64,000 nucleotides of DNA from Lachnotalea glycerini (GCF_003201285.1 NZ_QICS01000013.1:62001-126000), one strand, 5' to 3'. Positions 23,456 through 33,549 are shown, counted from the stretch's first letter. Numbers and translations are program-made. The notes: generated by a model not told the origin, from the sequence alone.

Positions 23456-25720
23456 TTAAACAAAATAATATTGAACGACAAGCCTTGTATCACAAACATT
23501 TTTTATAAACTTTGTAAATTCTTTGTGATCAAATATATTATTTTTTATAAGTATATCTTTAGCTTCATTATAATCATGTCTATCTATTATTTTCATTGCT
23601 TCATATGTAAACTCATTTAATTCATAATCTTCTCCTGTAATAGCATCATAAGCAAAAATAATTCCACTATCACTTTGCTTTTCATATCTTATAAAAGGAT
23701 TTAATCCAATCATTTTCTCTTTATTTATTTTTTCATTATCCCATTTTTTAAATTGGTAGACTTTCAATAAAGATTCTTCAAAAGATGTTAATTCACTAGG
23801 TCCATGATTTAAAATTAAAGAATTACAATTTGTAAAATTATAATATAAATAACACAAACCTGTTTTATTTGAAAATGGATTATTTTTTATTTTTAAACAT
23901 ATTTCTGTCATCAGATATTCAAACTTATAATCATACATTTCTTCCGGATCTTTAGTAGCAAAAAATAGACTAAATTCTTCCCCTAACAATCTTGTAATAG
24001 GAATGTAGACCCCTCTTCCTTTATTATCATTTTCAATTAAATCATTTGTCATCTGGATTGCTTCATACTCTGTTAGTCCCTCTTTGGCGATATACTCATT
24101 AGCCAAACCTATATCGTTTTTGTTATCTGGCATGATTACAATACTATATTCATCTGGATTTTTATATACCTTTGAACCTTTTTCCAAACCGAAAGAACTA
24201 AACCCTGTTGAACACTCCTGCAGTCCATAAACTGTTCTTGCCTGATATATTATATCTTTAACAAATTTAATAGTTGTCATTGCCTCCTCTTTTGTTTCTT
24301 TCGGGAAACCTAGAATATAGAATAAATGAAATGATATTTTATTTTTCATACAGCATTCTAGAGTTGATCTTATACATTCCAACTTTACACGTTTTTCCAT
24401 CAGGTCAAGAATCCTTTGATTATATGACTCTAACCCAAATTGCAATTTCCTAAGTCCCCCTTCATATAAAACTTTTCCTTCCTCATCTGTAATTGGATAA
24501 TCAAACCTTGTTTCTGTATACCAAAGAAAATCATTATTACTATTTTTAATTATCATACTAGACAATTCAAGCATTCTTGGAAAAGCAAATGTTTCATCAA
24601 CAAAAGTAAAATATTTAGTATTGTATTTTTTCTTCAAGAGAAGCATGTGTTTGTAAACTTCCCTTAAATCCAAAACCTTATATCTTTTTCCACCAGTTCC
24701 ACTGGAAATCGTACAAAAAGCACAATTAGAATAACAGTTTTTTGATGTTAGTAATGGAATAATCAATATAGGATTAAAGTATAAACTTATATCAAATCCA
24801 TCGAAATTGGGACACTTTACATCTGAAATATCAAAATCTTTTTTCTTATTAAAAACTATCTTGCCATTTTCGCAATGAACTATATTACAAATAGTTTGTA
24901 TTTTATCAGAAATATTTTTTCTTGTAATTTTGCCTTCAAGTAATTCCTTAAGTGTATACTCTCCCTCGTAGCAAGATAAAAAGTCAATATAATCAAATAT
25001 AAACGCTAGCTTTTCTACTCTTTGCTGAACAAGTCTTGTAACATAATTTCCTCCCAAATAAATAATTATATTTTTGTCTTTTTCTCTTATCATTTTGCAT
25101 AAGGTCAAAGCAGGTACAAGTTGAGCCACTGATGTTATAGAAAAACCGACAAATTCATACCTCAATATTTGTTCTATTAAGCTATATCTTAGCTCCGAAT
25201 AATAATCTAAAAAAATATTATTTTTCCTATCATCTAATAATTTTATTATATCTTCAATCCTATCTCTTCGGTAATGAATAAAATCAATGTTAGTAAAATC
25301 AATAATTTGATTATAAAAGATATTAACTATGTCTAATGCCACTGAAAATACTTGTATTATCTCTTCATATGCATTTTTGTCTAAAATATCTCCACATGAT
25401 CTTAGTCTATTCTTATACATATCTATATTGTTCACATGTTTCTCATATAATTTAATTCTTATTAATCTTTTAAACAAAACTTGTTCTTTATTATTTAAAA
25501 CATCCTTTGAATTCAGTCTATCAAACATACCGCTCAACTTTTCCCATTTATCTTTTATATATTCGCCATTCAACAGGTTATCAAAAAAAATAATATTTTC
25601 ATCAATAATATCCGCATCTAACTCATTTTCATTTAAATATCCTTTCAATTGCGGTAATGCTAAATATGGCGCAAATGGTGTCCATCCTGGTGGAAATATC
25701 ATTATCATTTTATTTATCAT
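23456..25720 (-). CDS. B12-binding-type radical SAM enzyme with PqqD-like C-terminal domain
   Basis: 754 residues. The N-terminus (IFPPGWTPFAPYLALPQLKG, DIIDENIIFFD) resembles the cobalamin-binding module of class B radical SAM enzymes, although I see no DxHxxG motif. The radical SAM cluster is CYSNCAFC (CX3CX2C) near residue 328, followed by YFTFVDETFAF and the LQFGLES and ILGFPKET strands usual in the B12-radical SAM family. The last ~75 residues (SGIIFAYDAITGEDYELNEF, YEAMKIID) resemble the PqqD-like RiPP recognition fold. It probably modifies the peptide encoded downstream, for example by C-methylation or ring formation; the reaction is unknown. Very AT-rich codon use, like its neighbours. 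Confidence 0.8.
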   Translation of the reverse strand: MINKMIMIFPPGWTPFAPYLALPQLKGYLNENELDADIIDENIIFFDNLLNGEYIKDKWEKLSGMFDRLNSKDVLNNKEQVLFKRLIRIKLYEKHVNNIDMYKNRLRSCGDILDKNAYEEIIQVFSVALDIVNIFYNQIIDFTNIDFIHYRRDRIEDIIKLLDDRKNNIFLDYYSELRYSLIEQILRYEFVGFSITSVAQLVPALTLCKMIREKDKNIIIYLGGNYVTRLVQQRVEKLAFIFDYIDFLSCYEGEYTLKELLEGKITRKNISDKIQTICNIVHCENGKIVFNKKKDFDISDVKCPNFDGFDISLYFNPILIIPLLTSKNCYSNCAFCTISSGTGGKRYKVLDLREVYKHMLLLKKKYNTKYFTFVDETFAFPRMLELSSMIIKNSNNDFLWYTETRFDYPITDEEGKVLYEGGLRKLQFGLESYNQRILDLMEKRVKLECIRSTLECCMKNKISFHLFYILGFPKETKEEAMTTIKFVKDIIYQARTVYGLQECSTGFSSFGLEKGSKVYKNPDEYSIVIMPDNKNDIGLANEYIAKEGLTEYEAIQMTNDLIENDNKGRGVYIPITRLLGEEFSLFFATKDPEEMYDYKFEYLMTEICLKIKNNPFSNKTGLCYLYYNFTNCNSLILNHGPSELTSFEESLLKVYQFKKWDNEKINKEKMIGLNPFIRYEKQSDSGIIFAYDAITGEDYELNEFTYEAMKIIDRHDYNEAKDILIKNNIFDHKEFTKFIKNVCDTRLVVQYYFV

Positions 25721-25767
25721 TTATATTTCCTTCCTAATAGTAATATGTTAGGTTGTCCTGTCCTTAA

Positions 25768-27060
25768 TTAATATAATATTTTTAAAAGCTCTTTATTAAC
25801 ATAATTTAGAATTAATCGCTGACAGTTACGACCACTTTTAACCTTATTTTCTATAAAATAACCATGCTGACATCCTAAGTGACAAAATGGTATATATGGA
25901 CAACCTTCTTCAAAACATTTCTTATATAAATCATAATTAATCTTTCGTTGAGGTAAAACTAAGTCAACTATTTTTGCCTCATTAAAATCTTCTCTTCCAA
26001 CTCCGCGTAGACATTTTATAACATTTCCGTCAGATTGTATAATTATAGAATCGTTTATTTTATTAGAACATAATGCAGAAATAGCGTAATAATCAGTAGC
26101 GATAAAGCCTAGTTTAATAACTTTCTTATATAAACTTACATACTGTGCAAGACTTCCATCTTCTAATCTAAGCGAATCATCATCAATTACTCTATTTATT
26201 TCCGTATTAAAGCTTTTTCCTACAAGACCAAATGAAAAAACAATTCTATCTTTAGATTCAAAAAATCTATTTGCTATAAAATCAATTAAATCTGGAATAA
26301 AAAATATATTACTTCTGCAACAGTTTACTCTAATAATATATACCTTTGAAATATTTCTATTTATTGCAAGCTCCAAGTTGTTTATTATAGGTTCAAATGT
26401 AGGACCACCATTTTTTAACATTCTTCTTTTGTCATGGTATATTTGGGGACCATCTATTGTCACTTGTAAATAACCCATATTTTTTCCTGAAATAATATCG
26501 CAATTTCTTTCATTTATAAAAAATCCATTACTTATAATACCAGTTGTATATTCAATATTTAAATTATCAATTTGATTGAATAAATATTCCAAAATATCAG
26601 TCTTTACAAAAAGAGGTTCTCCTCCAAATAATTTAAAATGTATTCGCTTAATATGTAATTCATCAATCAAATATCTCTGCACCCAGTTAAAGATCATATC
26701 AATAGTATTAAAAGAAATATCTTTCATTCGATCTGTACCATTTTCATAGCAGTATGTACATCGGAAATTACATTTTAAGGTTGGTGTAATTGTTAGGGTA
26801 AATTCATCAGCAATTTTCTCTATTGCATCTGATACATCATTATAAAATTCTTCTTGCTCTTGTAACACATCATCAACAATTATTTCGACTTTTTTTAATT
26901 CATCTATATACTTTGAATTACTATCAGCATTCTTTGACAAAACACTATCTATCTCTAAAAAAATATCTTTATCTAATTCAATTGTAACTAAGTTTTTACT
27001 ACTTCTCAACCTAACTATTTTGCCTAAATCTACTTTATACACAAAACTTGACCACACCAT
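25768..27060 (-). CDS. Radical SAM/SPASM peptide maturase
   Basis: 430 residues. Radical SAM cluster CNFRCTYCYE (CX3CX2C) near residue 98, then the glycine-rich FKLFGGEPLF motif, and IRVNCCRSN midway. The C-terminal SPASM region has clustered cysteines (SALCSNKI, NVIKCLRGVG, CFEEGCPYIPFCHLGCQHG) for auxiliary Fe-S clusters. This is the layout of the enzymes that make thioether or carbon-carbon crosslinks in sactipeptides, ranthipeptides and related RiPPs. ATG at 27060 follows GAGGGAAAG. It lies between the two other radical SAM genes. Confidence 0.88.
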   Translation of the reverse strand: MVWSSFVYKVDLGKIVRLRSSKNLVTIELDKDIFLEIDSVLSKNADSNSKYIDELKKVEIIVDDVLQEQEEFYNDVSDAIEKIADEFTLTITPTLKCNFRCTYCYENGTDRMKDISFNTIDMIFNWVQRYLIDELHIKRIHFKLFGGEPLFVKTDILEYLFNQIDNLNIEYTTGIISNGFFINERNCDIISGKNMGYLQVTIDGPQIYHDKRRMLKNGGPTFEPIINNLELAINRNISKVYIIRVNCCRSNIFFIPDLIDFIANRFFESKDRIVFSFGLVGKSFNTEINRVIDDDSLRLEDGSLAQYVSLYKKVIKLGFIATDYYAISALCSNKINDSIIIQSDGNVIKCLRGVGREDFNEAKIVDLVLPQRKINYDLYKKCFEEGCPYIPFCHLGCQHGYFIENKVKSGRNCQRLILNYVNKELLKILY

Positions 27061-27086
27061 AATAACTTTCCCTCTTATCTATAATT

Positions 27087-28175
27087 CTACTTTTTGTCTC
27101 CTATAAATTGAAATTTTTTATCTAATAAAATTGGTAGAAATAATTTAAAAGGAAATGAATTGAATTCACATGCATAGGACGTAGCTCCATACCACATATT
27201 CAAACGATTACTAAAGTTTAATTCTCTTGCAAATTTTGTATAATTCGAACAATCATGTAAAACTATATCCCATTTTTCATCTTCTGCCATCTTCATTAAC
27301 TTAAATGTAATTACTCTACTCCACGTAGGCGAAATATATCCCTGCCTGCACATATAAATAGGTTCATTTATATAATTAACCATATTTGCCTCATTTAAAT
27401 GAAGCTCTGCACAATTCATAAAGTCAAATCCTGTTTGCAAAATTTTCTTCTTTTTCTTTAAAAATTCATCATAAAACTCTGGTGTCATTGGAGTTTCAAT
27501 TCCAACTAGGGATATATATTTTTTTGCTATACTTATATTCTTAATTACTTTATCAGAACAATGAGTCGCACCTAAATTGAAACGGATTTCATTTAAACCA
27601 GCTTCTCCTAATTTTCTGAGTGAATCTTCATTTGATAAAATACCATTTGTATATAGATGTTGATATATTCCAGCATCACTGAATTTTTTAATAATGTTAT
27701 AATACTTTTCTATTTCAATAAACGGCTCTAAAAAAGCGTACGCAACCCCCATTGGTTTATCATATATAGAAATAAGCAAATCCACATCTTTTTCATAAAA
27801 ACTTGTTCCACCAATTTCCCACATTCCCTCTGGAATAGGTCTCTGTATATCCATTCGTCCGTAATAATAACAAAATTTACATCTTTCATTGCACTTATTA
27901 GTCTTTCTTATAGTATTCAAACCTTTGCCACAAAGGCATGATTTACATCCTATAGGAAACTTTTTTTCATTTCCTATATAAAACGTTCTATTATCAAGTC
28001 TTTTTAATCCCTTTATATCACTCAAATATATAGTATTTCTATCATCTATTACCTCTTCAATTTGGTATAGAACTGCATCAATAATCTCCCGATTTTGTAA
28101 ATAACATTCTGTTGCATCTTCTTCTAGTGCAAATTGCTCAAAGTATTTTATAGCATCATCTTTTGTTACTTTCAT
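27087..28175 (-). CDS. Radical SAM protein (third enzyme of the cluster)
   Basis: 362 residues. A Cys-rich entry (IGCKSCLCGKGLNTIRKTNK, residues ~75-94) leads into the radical SAM cluster CNERCKFCYYYG (CX3CX2C). Later strands such as HLYTNGILS and IRFNLGATHCSD fit a partial TIM barrel. It lacks the SPASM cysteine array of its neighbour. First radical SAM gene of the set, 87 nt after the small DUF2087 gene and 26 nt before the next. It probably works with the other two on the same peptide or on a cofactor; the specific family was not recognised. Confidence 0.82.
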   Translation of the reverse strand: MKVTKDDAIKYFEQFALEEDATECYLQNREIIDAVLYQIEEVIDDRNTIYLSDIKGLKRLDNRTFYIGNEKKFPIGCKSCLCGKGLNTIRKTNKCNERCKFCYYYGRMDIQRPIPEGMWEIGGTSFYEKDVDLLISIYDKPMGVAYAFLEPFIEIEKYYNIIKKFSDAGIYQHLYTNGILSNEDSLRKLGEAGLNEIRFNLGATHCSDKVIKNISIAKKYISLVGIETPMTPEFYDEFLKKKKKILQTGFDFMNCAELHLNEANMVNYINEPIYMCRQGYISPTWSRVITFKLMKMAEDEKWDIVLHDCSNYTKFARELNFSNRLNMWYGATSYACEFNSFPFKLFLPILLDKKFQFIGDKK

Positions 28176-28262
28176 CTTTTTCCCCTTTTCCCCGAAAATG
28201 AATATTTAAAATATCTATTCATCTAAGCAATTATTTACCTTCATTCTTTATTAATTTAATTT

Positions 28263-28511
28263 CTATGTCCTTTTATAACATGTCCCATTGTCTAAGCGAC
28301 TAAAAAGTTTATAGTCCACCAATTCTCTTCTTATTAAGCATAAGTCATTAAAAGAATGATTATCGTTAATAATTATATTTACTTCTTTTTCAGTATAAAT
28401 CCTATCTTGTTCAAATTTATCAATTAGATACTCATAAACTTGCATTCTTTTATTCTTTTTTTTGGGTAATATAAAAATTTTGTTATCTTTGTCTAGATAA
28501 TTTTGTATCAT
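28263..28511 (-). CDS. Small DUF2087 domain protein
   Basis: 82 residues, beginning MIQNYLDKDNKIFILPKKKN after an AGGTGA site; an upstream in-frame ATG at 28559 is not supported by a ribosome site. The sequence follows DUF2087: FILPKKKNKRMQVYEYL, YTEKEVNIII and LCLIRRELVDYKLFSR, normally found at the tail of ArsR- or MarR-type regulators. Here it stands alone at the head of the radical SAM operon. A regulatory or nucleic-acid-binding role for the locus is possible but not shown. Confidence 0.75.
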   Translation of the reverse strand: MIQNYLDKDNKIFILPKKKNKRMQVYEYLIDKFEQDRIYTEKEVNIIINDNHSFNDLCLIRRELVDYKLFSRLDNGTCYKRT

Positions 28512-28822
28512 TTTTTCACCTTTCAAGCTTTTTTTCTTACATTTTAATATATAATACATATTAATATAAGATATTTCAATAATTTTATGTATTTTATGTA
28601 CATAACAATTTATATTTGTTATATTTAGTTAAATAAATGGCATATTATAAATTTTAAATGACAAATAGAATGAATCGATTTATTTTTTAAAACAAATAAA
28701 ATACTCTATAAAATTTAAAAATTAAACTTTTTATTTAATTTTTTCTTGTTATTTTTAATTTTTATGCTATTATTTGAAGTGTTTATTTTATTAAAACTAT
28801 GAATATGTAAAGGAGTCAATTT
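28512..28822. promoter_or_regulatory. Divergent intergenic region of the RiPP-like locus
   Basis: Extremely AT-rich spacer between the leftward DUF2087/radical SAM genes and the rightward exporter genes. A shared control region is expected here, but so many AT-rich hexamers are present that I cannot assign a single promoter. The rightward gene has a clear AAAGGAGTC ribosome site just before 28823. Confidence 0.35.
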
Positions 28823-30622
28823 ATGATATTAAATCATGATAACTTTGAATATATTAAAATTCCTTTTAAATTTTCCAAAAAATATTCTATTCTTTTATTT
28901 ACATCTGGAATTATTTATGGATTTGTATATAATTGCGCAATTTTTGTTTTATCAATTGTATTAGATAGATTAGGTTCCTCAAGATTCAGTTTATCTAATC
29001 TAATAAGGCCATTATCTATTTATCTTATATGCATGGGATTAATGTTTTTAATTAACATTCTACAAACAAATTATCAAAATAATTTTAAATACCATGCATT
29101 TATAGAATCTAACAAATCACTATATACCAAAAAATATAGAATGAATTATATACTTAATGAAGATTCTATTATTTTAGACAAGTTTAACATGCTAAAAAAT
29201 TTTGATGAAAATATTGTAAATTATGTAAAGTCATTAGTTTTTTTTGTTACATTATTTTTTCAGCTTTTATTTTTATTTTTTTTAATATCCGTATACTCTA
29301 TTCCAACCGCATCACTAATTTGCTTATTTACTATTATAATTTTATTTCAGGTTTCCAAAGGAGGCAATGCTACTTATGAAGCTCATAAAAAAGTGCAACC
29401 TTTAGAGCGTGAAAAAAATGTTATAAAAGAAATCCTTGTAGATTTTTCCTATGTAGAAGAAAGAAATTTATTTAAATACGGCGATTATCTTTGCACAAGA
29501 TACAATAATAAAGCAAATGAAAGCAGAAAGTACAAAAATAAATCATTGTCAATTTGGTTCTTCAAAGCACAGTTTGGAGGAATTACATTTATTATCTTTA
29601 CTATTATTATTTCATTTATTTTAGGTCTTGCACTATTAAGAGGTGAAATATCTTTAGGACTTTTTGTATCACTTTTTTCTACTTTTATTCAACTAAGCGA
29701 TATCATGTCTTGGGATCTCTCTGACAATGTTGATCATTTTATAGAATCTTCATCTAAAAACAGAGATTACATTGAATTCCTTAATTTAGATGAATCTGAA
29801 TATAAAGACTCAATAAGCCCATCAATTACAAAAGAAATAGATAGTATCGAATTTAAAAATGTTTCATTTAGATACCTAAATTCAGAAAATACTATTTTAA
29901 CTAACATAAATTTTATATTAGAATGCGGAAAGAAATACGCAATAGTTGGTGAAAATGGTTGTGGCAAAACTACAATTTTTAAACTGCTTTTAGGCTTATA
30001 TCAGAACTACGAAGGTAAAATCCTTTTTTTTGATAAAAATTCTAATTCATTAAATATTAATATATTTAGAAATGATTTATGTGTTGTTTTTCAGGACTTT
30101 TCAAATTATTTCATCTCTATAAAAGATTTTCTTCAACTTGGAACATCTCATACCTTGCTTGAAGAAGAAATCTATGAAATATTTGATAAATTTAATATAG
30201 ATCTTAAAATTAGTTTTTTATCCAACGGTCTGGATACACCTTTAGGTAATATTCTTGAAGAAGGGACAAATATCTCTGGAGGGCAATGGCAAAAATTATG
30301 TTTGGCTCGTGCTGTATTAAGTAAAAAAAATCTACTTATATTAGACGAACCTACTTCTGCCATAGACCCAATTTCAGAATTAAAAATAATGGAAACATTT
30401 AAAGCCTTATGCAGTAATAAAACTATTATTTACATTACACATCGTTTAGCAACCATAAAAGATTGCGATAATATTTTTGTCATTGATGCTGGAAATGTTG
30501 TGGAAAATGGAAATCATAAGAACTTAATGTGTGTAAATGGTCTATATAGAAAAATGTTCGATACACAAAAAAGCTGGTACAAAAATGAACTTGGGGGTGA
30601 TTTGCTTGAAGCAGAAAATTAG
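28823..30622 (+). CDS. ABC transporter, fused permease and ATPase (exporter type)
   Basis: 599 residues. An N-terminal membrane domain of about six helices (residues ~20-320) is followed by an ATPase: Walker A GENGCGKTTIFKLLLG near residue 378, signature ISGGQWQKLCLARAVL, Walker B LLILDEPTSAIDP, and H-loop YITHRL. No C39 peptidase precedes the membrane domain, so leader removal, if any, needs another protease. Divergent from the radical SAM genes and overlapping the next ABC gene, with which it likely forms a heterodimeric exporter for the modified peptide. Confidence 0.88.
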   Translation: MILNHDNFEYIKIPFKFSKKYSILLFTSGIIYGFVYNCAIFVLSIVLDRLGSSRFSLSNLIRPLSIYLICMGLMFLINILQTNYQNNFKYHAFIESNKSLYTKKYRMNYILNEDSIILDKFNMLKNFDENIVNYVKSLVFFVTLFFQLLFLFFLISVYSIPTASLICLFTIIILFQVSKGGNATYEAHKKVQPLEREKNVIKEILVDFSYVEERNLFKYGDYLCTRYNNKANESRKYKNKSLSIWFFKAQFGGITFIIFTIIISFILGLALLRGEISLGLFVSLFSTFIQLSDIMSWDLSDNVDHFIESSSKNRDYIEFLNLDESEYKDSISPSITKEIDSIEFKNVSFRYLNSENTILTNINFILECGKKYAIVGENGCGKTTIFKLLLGLYQNYEGKILFFDKNSNSLNINIFRNDLCVVFQDFSNYFISIKDFLQLGTSHTLLEEEIYEIFDKFNIDLKISFLSNGLDTPLGNILEEGTNISGGQWQKLCLARAVLSKKNLLILDEPTSAIDPISELKIMETFKALCSNKTIIYITHRLATIKDCDNIFVIDAGNVVENGNHKNLMCVNGLYRKMFDTQKSWYKNELGGDLLEAEN

Positions 30623-32348
30623 TACATGGTGCAAGATCTATAAACTAGTGTGGAATTTTGATCCTTGGCATCTTCTATTGCTATCCCTGCTGGGACTAAT
30701 ACAAGCTGCAAGTGTGATACTACAAATTATGGCTATTCAAAATTTCATTAATTATATTCAAATTGAAAGAATTAGTAAAGAGAAATTATTATTAAACTTG
30801 CTATTTGTTGGTTTAATATTACTCATTAGAAGACTTTATAATGCATATTTTAATTATAATATAAACAAGTATATTTACATATTTAAAGATATATTTCAAA
30901 TAAATTTTATTAAAAAAACCTCTAAGATACCTTTAGATGAGTTTTATAAATCAGAGTTCGAAACCAATAAAAATATGGCGCAACAAGGTGCTGAAAGTGC
31001 CGCGCTGTTCTTAATAATAAGTTTAATGTTACTCTCATTTAATATACCTTATTTTATATTTATTGGAATCTACTATAGCTTATTCTCACCTTCAATGTTA
31101 TTAGTACTTATATTCATTATATTACCATCTTTCTATTCTATTTCAAAAAATATGCATGAATATAAAGATTTAGAGAATAACATTTCAGTTAATCGAAAAA
31201 AAATCAACTACTACTATAGATGTATCGGAGACATAAGCTACATAAAAGAAACAAAGATTCTAAATGCAGGGAAATATTTTTTCAAGAAAATCGATTATGA
31301 AACAGATTCCTATTTGTCTTCAACTACTAAACATTCCAAATTAATATTAAAGAATTCTTTAGTAGGTGAAAGTGTTAAATACATTGGTTATATTCTAATA
31401 TTTATTGTTCTAATAACACTTACGCATTCAGGAATTATTACAATAGGTTTACTTGCTGCAACAATAACATCTTTAAATGATATGTATTCTGTTTTTAATG
31501 ATATGCTAGATCGCGATTTTAAATCTCTTTCGTCATTCTATTATGATGTCGAGAACTATTTGAGATTTTTCAATAATTCTTTTGATGTAAGTACTTTTAA
31601 TACATATACAAACAATGGCATTGATTTTAAAAATGTTTCATTCAAATATCCGAATAGCAAAGTTTATGCAATCAAAAATATCAATTTGAATATACCAAAA
31701 AATCAAATCATTGCAATAGTTGGCGAAAATGCTGCTGGTAAAACAACGTTTTCGAGACTTTTATTAGGACTTCTTACCCCGACTAAAGGTAAGATTACTA
31801 TAGATTCCAGTATAGATAATAATATTAATTCAAAATCATCCTTATTTCAAAACTTCGCTAAGTACCCATTTTCACTTAGAGATAATGTTATATTATCAAA
31901 CACATTAACGAATCCTAGTGATTTAGAAATAAGGAATATATTAAAACAATGCGGTGTTGATATCTCGGATACCAAAACCTTTGTGAAAGGTTTAGACACT
32001 ATTTTGTCCCGTGAATTTGAAGGAATTGATATCTCTGGTGGTCAATGGCAAAAACTTGCCTTAGCTAGGTGTATTTATAGAAAACACAATATTATAGTAC
32101 TTGATGAGCCTACTTCAGCTATTGATCCTATCAATGAATCTACTCTATTTTCTACTTTTAAGGAGATAGCCAAAAATGTAACTACCATTATTATTACACA
32201 TAGACTTGGTATTGTAAGTATTGCAGACTATGTAATTGTTATGGATAATGGAGAAATAATTGAATCTGGAACCCATGATGAATTAATCAACTTAGGCGGG
32301 AAATATAAAGAAATGTATTTAGCGCAGTCTAGTGCATACTTTAAATAA
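30606..32348 (+). CDS. ABC transporter, fused permease and ATPase (second exporter subunit)
   Basis: About 580 residues. Membrane domain first, then Walker A GENAAGKTTFSRLLLG, signature ISGGQWQKLALARCIY, Walker B IIVLDEPTSAIDP, H-loop IITHRLG. The start is uncertain: the ATG at 30585 lacks a ribosome site, whereas the TTG at 30606 follows GGGGGTGA and overlaps the previous gene by 17 nt, so I use it. The two subunits share the ISGGQWQK signature but differ elsewhere, as in heterodimeric peptide exporters. It may also give self-immunity; this is inference. Confidence 0.86.
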   Translation: MKQKISTWCKIYKLVWNFDPWHLLLLSLLGLIQAASVILQIMAIQNFINYIQIERISKEKLLLNLLFVGLILLIRRLYNAYFNYNINKYIYIFKDIFQINFIKKTSKIPLDEFYKSEFETNKNMAQQGAESAALFLIISLMLLSFNIPYFIFIGIYYSLFSPSMLLVLIFIILPSFYSISKNMHEYKDLENNISVNRKKINYYYRCIGDISYIKETKILNAGKYFFKKIDYETDSYLSSTTKHSKLILKNSLVGESVKYIGYILIFIVLITLTHSGIITIGLLAATITSLNDMYSVFNDMLDRDFKSLSSFYYDVENYLRFFNNSFDVSTFNTYTNNGIDFKNVSFKYPNSKVYAIKNINLNIPKNQIIAIVGENAAGKTTFSRLLLGLLTPTKGKITIDSSIDNNINSKSSLFQNFAKYPFSLRDNVILSNTLTNPSDLEIRNILKQCGVDISDTKTFVKGLDTILSREFEGIDISGGQWQKLALARCIYRKHNIIVLDEPTSAIDPINESTLFSTFKEIAKNVTTIIITHRLGIVSIADYVIVMDNGEIIESGTHDELINLGGKYKEMYLAQSSAYFK

Positions 32349-32376
32349 ATTAAATTAACCATCTATAGACAATAAT

Positions 32377-32412
32377 AAAATCGGTCTGACTTTACACCTG
32401 CAGACCGATTTT
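32377..32412. terminator. Bidirectional terminator between the exporter genes and prfA
   Basis: A perfect 12-bp stem, AAAATCGGTCTG (32377-32388) with CAGACCGATTTT (32401-32412). A- and T-rich flanks let it serve both convergent units. It also marks the right edge of the AT-rich accessory island. Confidence 0.8.
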
Positions 32413-32472
32413 AACCATTCTATTCTATTTCATAAATACGTTTCATTCAAAACTCCAGCAAATTCTAAACTT

Positions 32473-33549
32473 TTACCCCTGGTCATTCATATTTGCCAGC
32501 TTCATAGCCTGATCTGCTGCAATTAAGCTGTCAATAACCTCAAATAAATCACCATCCATCACGGAATCCAGTCTATGAAGAGTCAGCTTAATTCTGTGGT
32601 CGGTTAATCTTCCCTGTGGGAAATTATAGGTTCTGATTTTTTCCGAACGGTCGCCCGTACCTACCTGACTTCTTCTTGCTTCTGCTTCTGCATCGTTTTT
32701 CTTTTGAAGCTCTAATTCATATAACCTGGAGCGAAGTACCTTTAATGCCTTATCCTTATTCTTAAGCTGCGATTTCTCATCCTGACAAGATATTACAATA
32801 CCGGTCGGAATATGGGTCAGTCGGACTGCGGAGTCTGTTGTATTTACGCACTGTCCTCCATTTCCAGATGCTCGAAACACATCGAATTTACAGTCATTCA
32901 TGTTTAATTCAAAATCCACTTCCTCTGCTTCCGGCATAATTGCTACCGTAATCGTTGAGGTATGAATACGTCCGCCGGACTCTGTTTCAGGTACTCGCTG
33001 TACACGGTGTACCCCGCTTTCGTATTTTAATTTGGAATAAGCTCCCTGTCCGTTAATCATGAAAATAACTTCTTTAAAGCCTCCAATTCCATTTTCATTT
33101 AAACTCATCATCTCTGTCTTCCAGCGATTTCTTTCTGCAAATCTCACATATAAACGATATACTTCGGCTGCAAATAATGCTGCCTCGTCACCGCCTGCGC
33201 CCGCACGGATTTCTACGATTACGTTCTTATCATCGTTCGGATCCTTTGGCAACAGTAATATTTTAAGCTCCTTTTCCAGTTCCTCAATACGAGCCTTAGA
33301 ATCATTTAATTCTTCCTTGGCAAGCTCTCTCATTTCTTCGTCGCTTTCTTCATCAAGCATTGCCAAACTATCCTCTACGTTTTGCTTTGCAGCCTTATAT
33401 TCCTTATAAGCTTCTACGATTGGAGTTAAATCACTTTGCTCTTTCATCAGCTTACGAAAACGATTCTGATCCTCAGCAACAGTAGGCTCATTTAACTCAC
33501 TCATAATCTCTTCATATCGAATCAGTAAATCTTCTAATCTATCAAACAT
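32473..33549 (-). CDS. prfA: Peptide chain release factor 1
   Basis: 358 residues. The GGQ peptidyl-tRNA hydrolysis loop is in [19 protein letters not shown] near residue 235, and the stop-codon recognition segment [14 protein letters not shown] near 190 is the clostridial form of the RF1 PxT motif. It releases proteins at UAA and UAG. ATG follows GGAGGAAT. It lies downstream of prmC, whose product methylates the GGQ glutamine, and closes the rho-rpmE-DUF1385-prmC-prfA gene string. Confidence 0.97.
   Translation of the reverse strand: MFDRLEDLLIRYEEIMSELNEPTVAEDQNRFRKLMKEQSDLTPIVEAYKEYKAAKQNVEDSLAMLDEESDEEMRELAKEELNDSKARIEELEKELKILLLPKDPNDDKNVIVEIRAGAGGDEAALFAAEVYRLYVRFAERNRWKTEMMSLNENGIGGFKEVIFMINGQGAYSKLKYESGVHRVQRVPETESGGRIHTSTITVAIMPEAEEVDFELNMNDCKFDVFRASGNGGQCVNTTDSAVRLTHIPTGIVISCQDEKSQLKNKDKALKVLRSRLYELELQKKNDAEAEARRSQVGTGDRSEKIRTYNFPQGRLTDHRIKLTLHRLDSVMDGDLFEVIDSLIAADQAMKLANMNDQG

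Noticed and set aside
30537-30605. Earlier ATG start for the second exporter gene
   Set aside because: It would overlap the first ABC gene by more than 80 nt and has no ribosome site; TTG at 30606 behind GGGGGTGA fits better.
32820-32880. Cys in place of His after GGQ in release factor 1 as a possible defect
   Set aside because: GGQCVN is common in clostridial RF1 proteins as I know them, and all surrounding residues are conserved.
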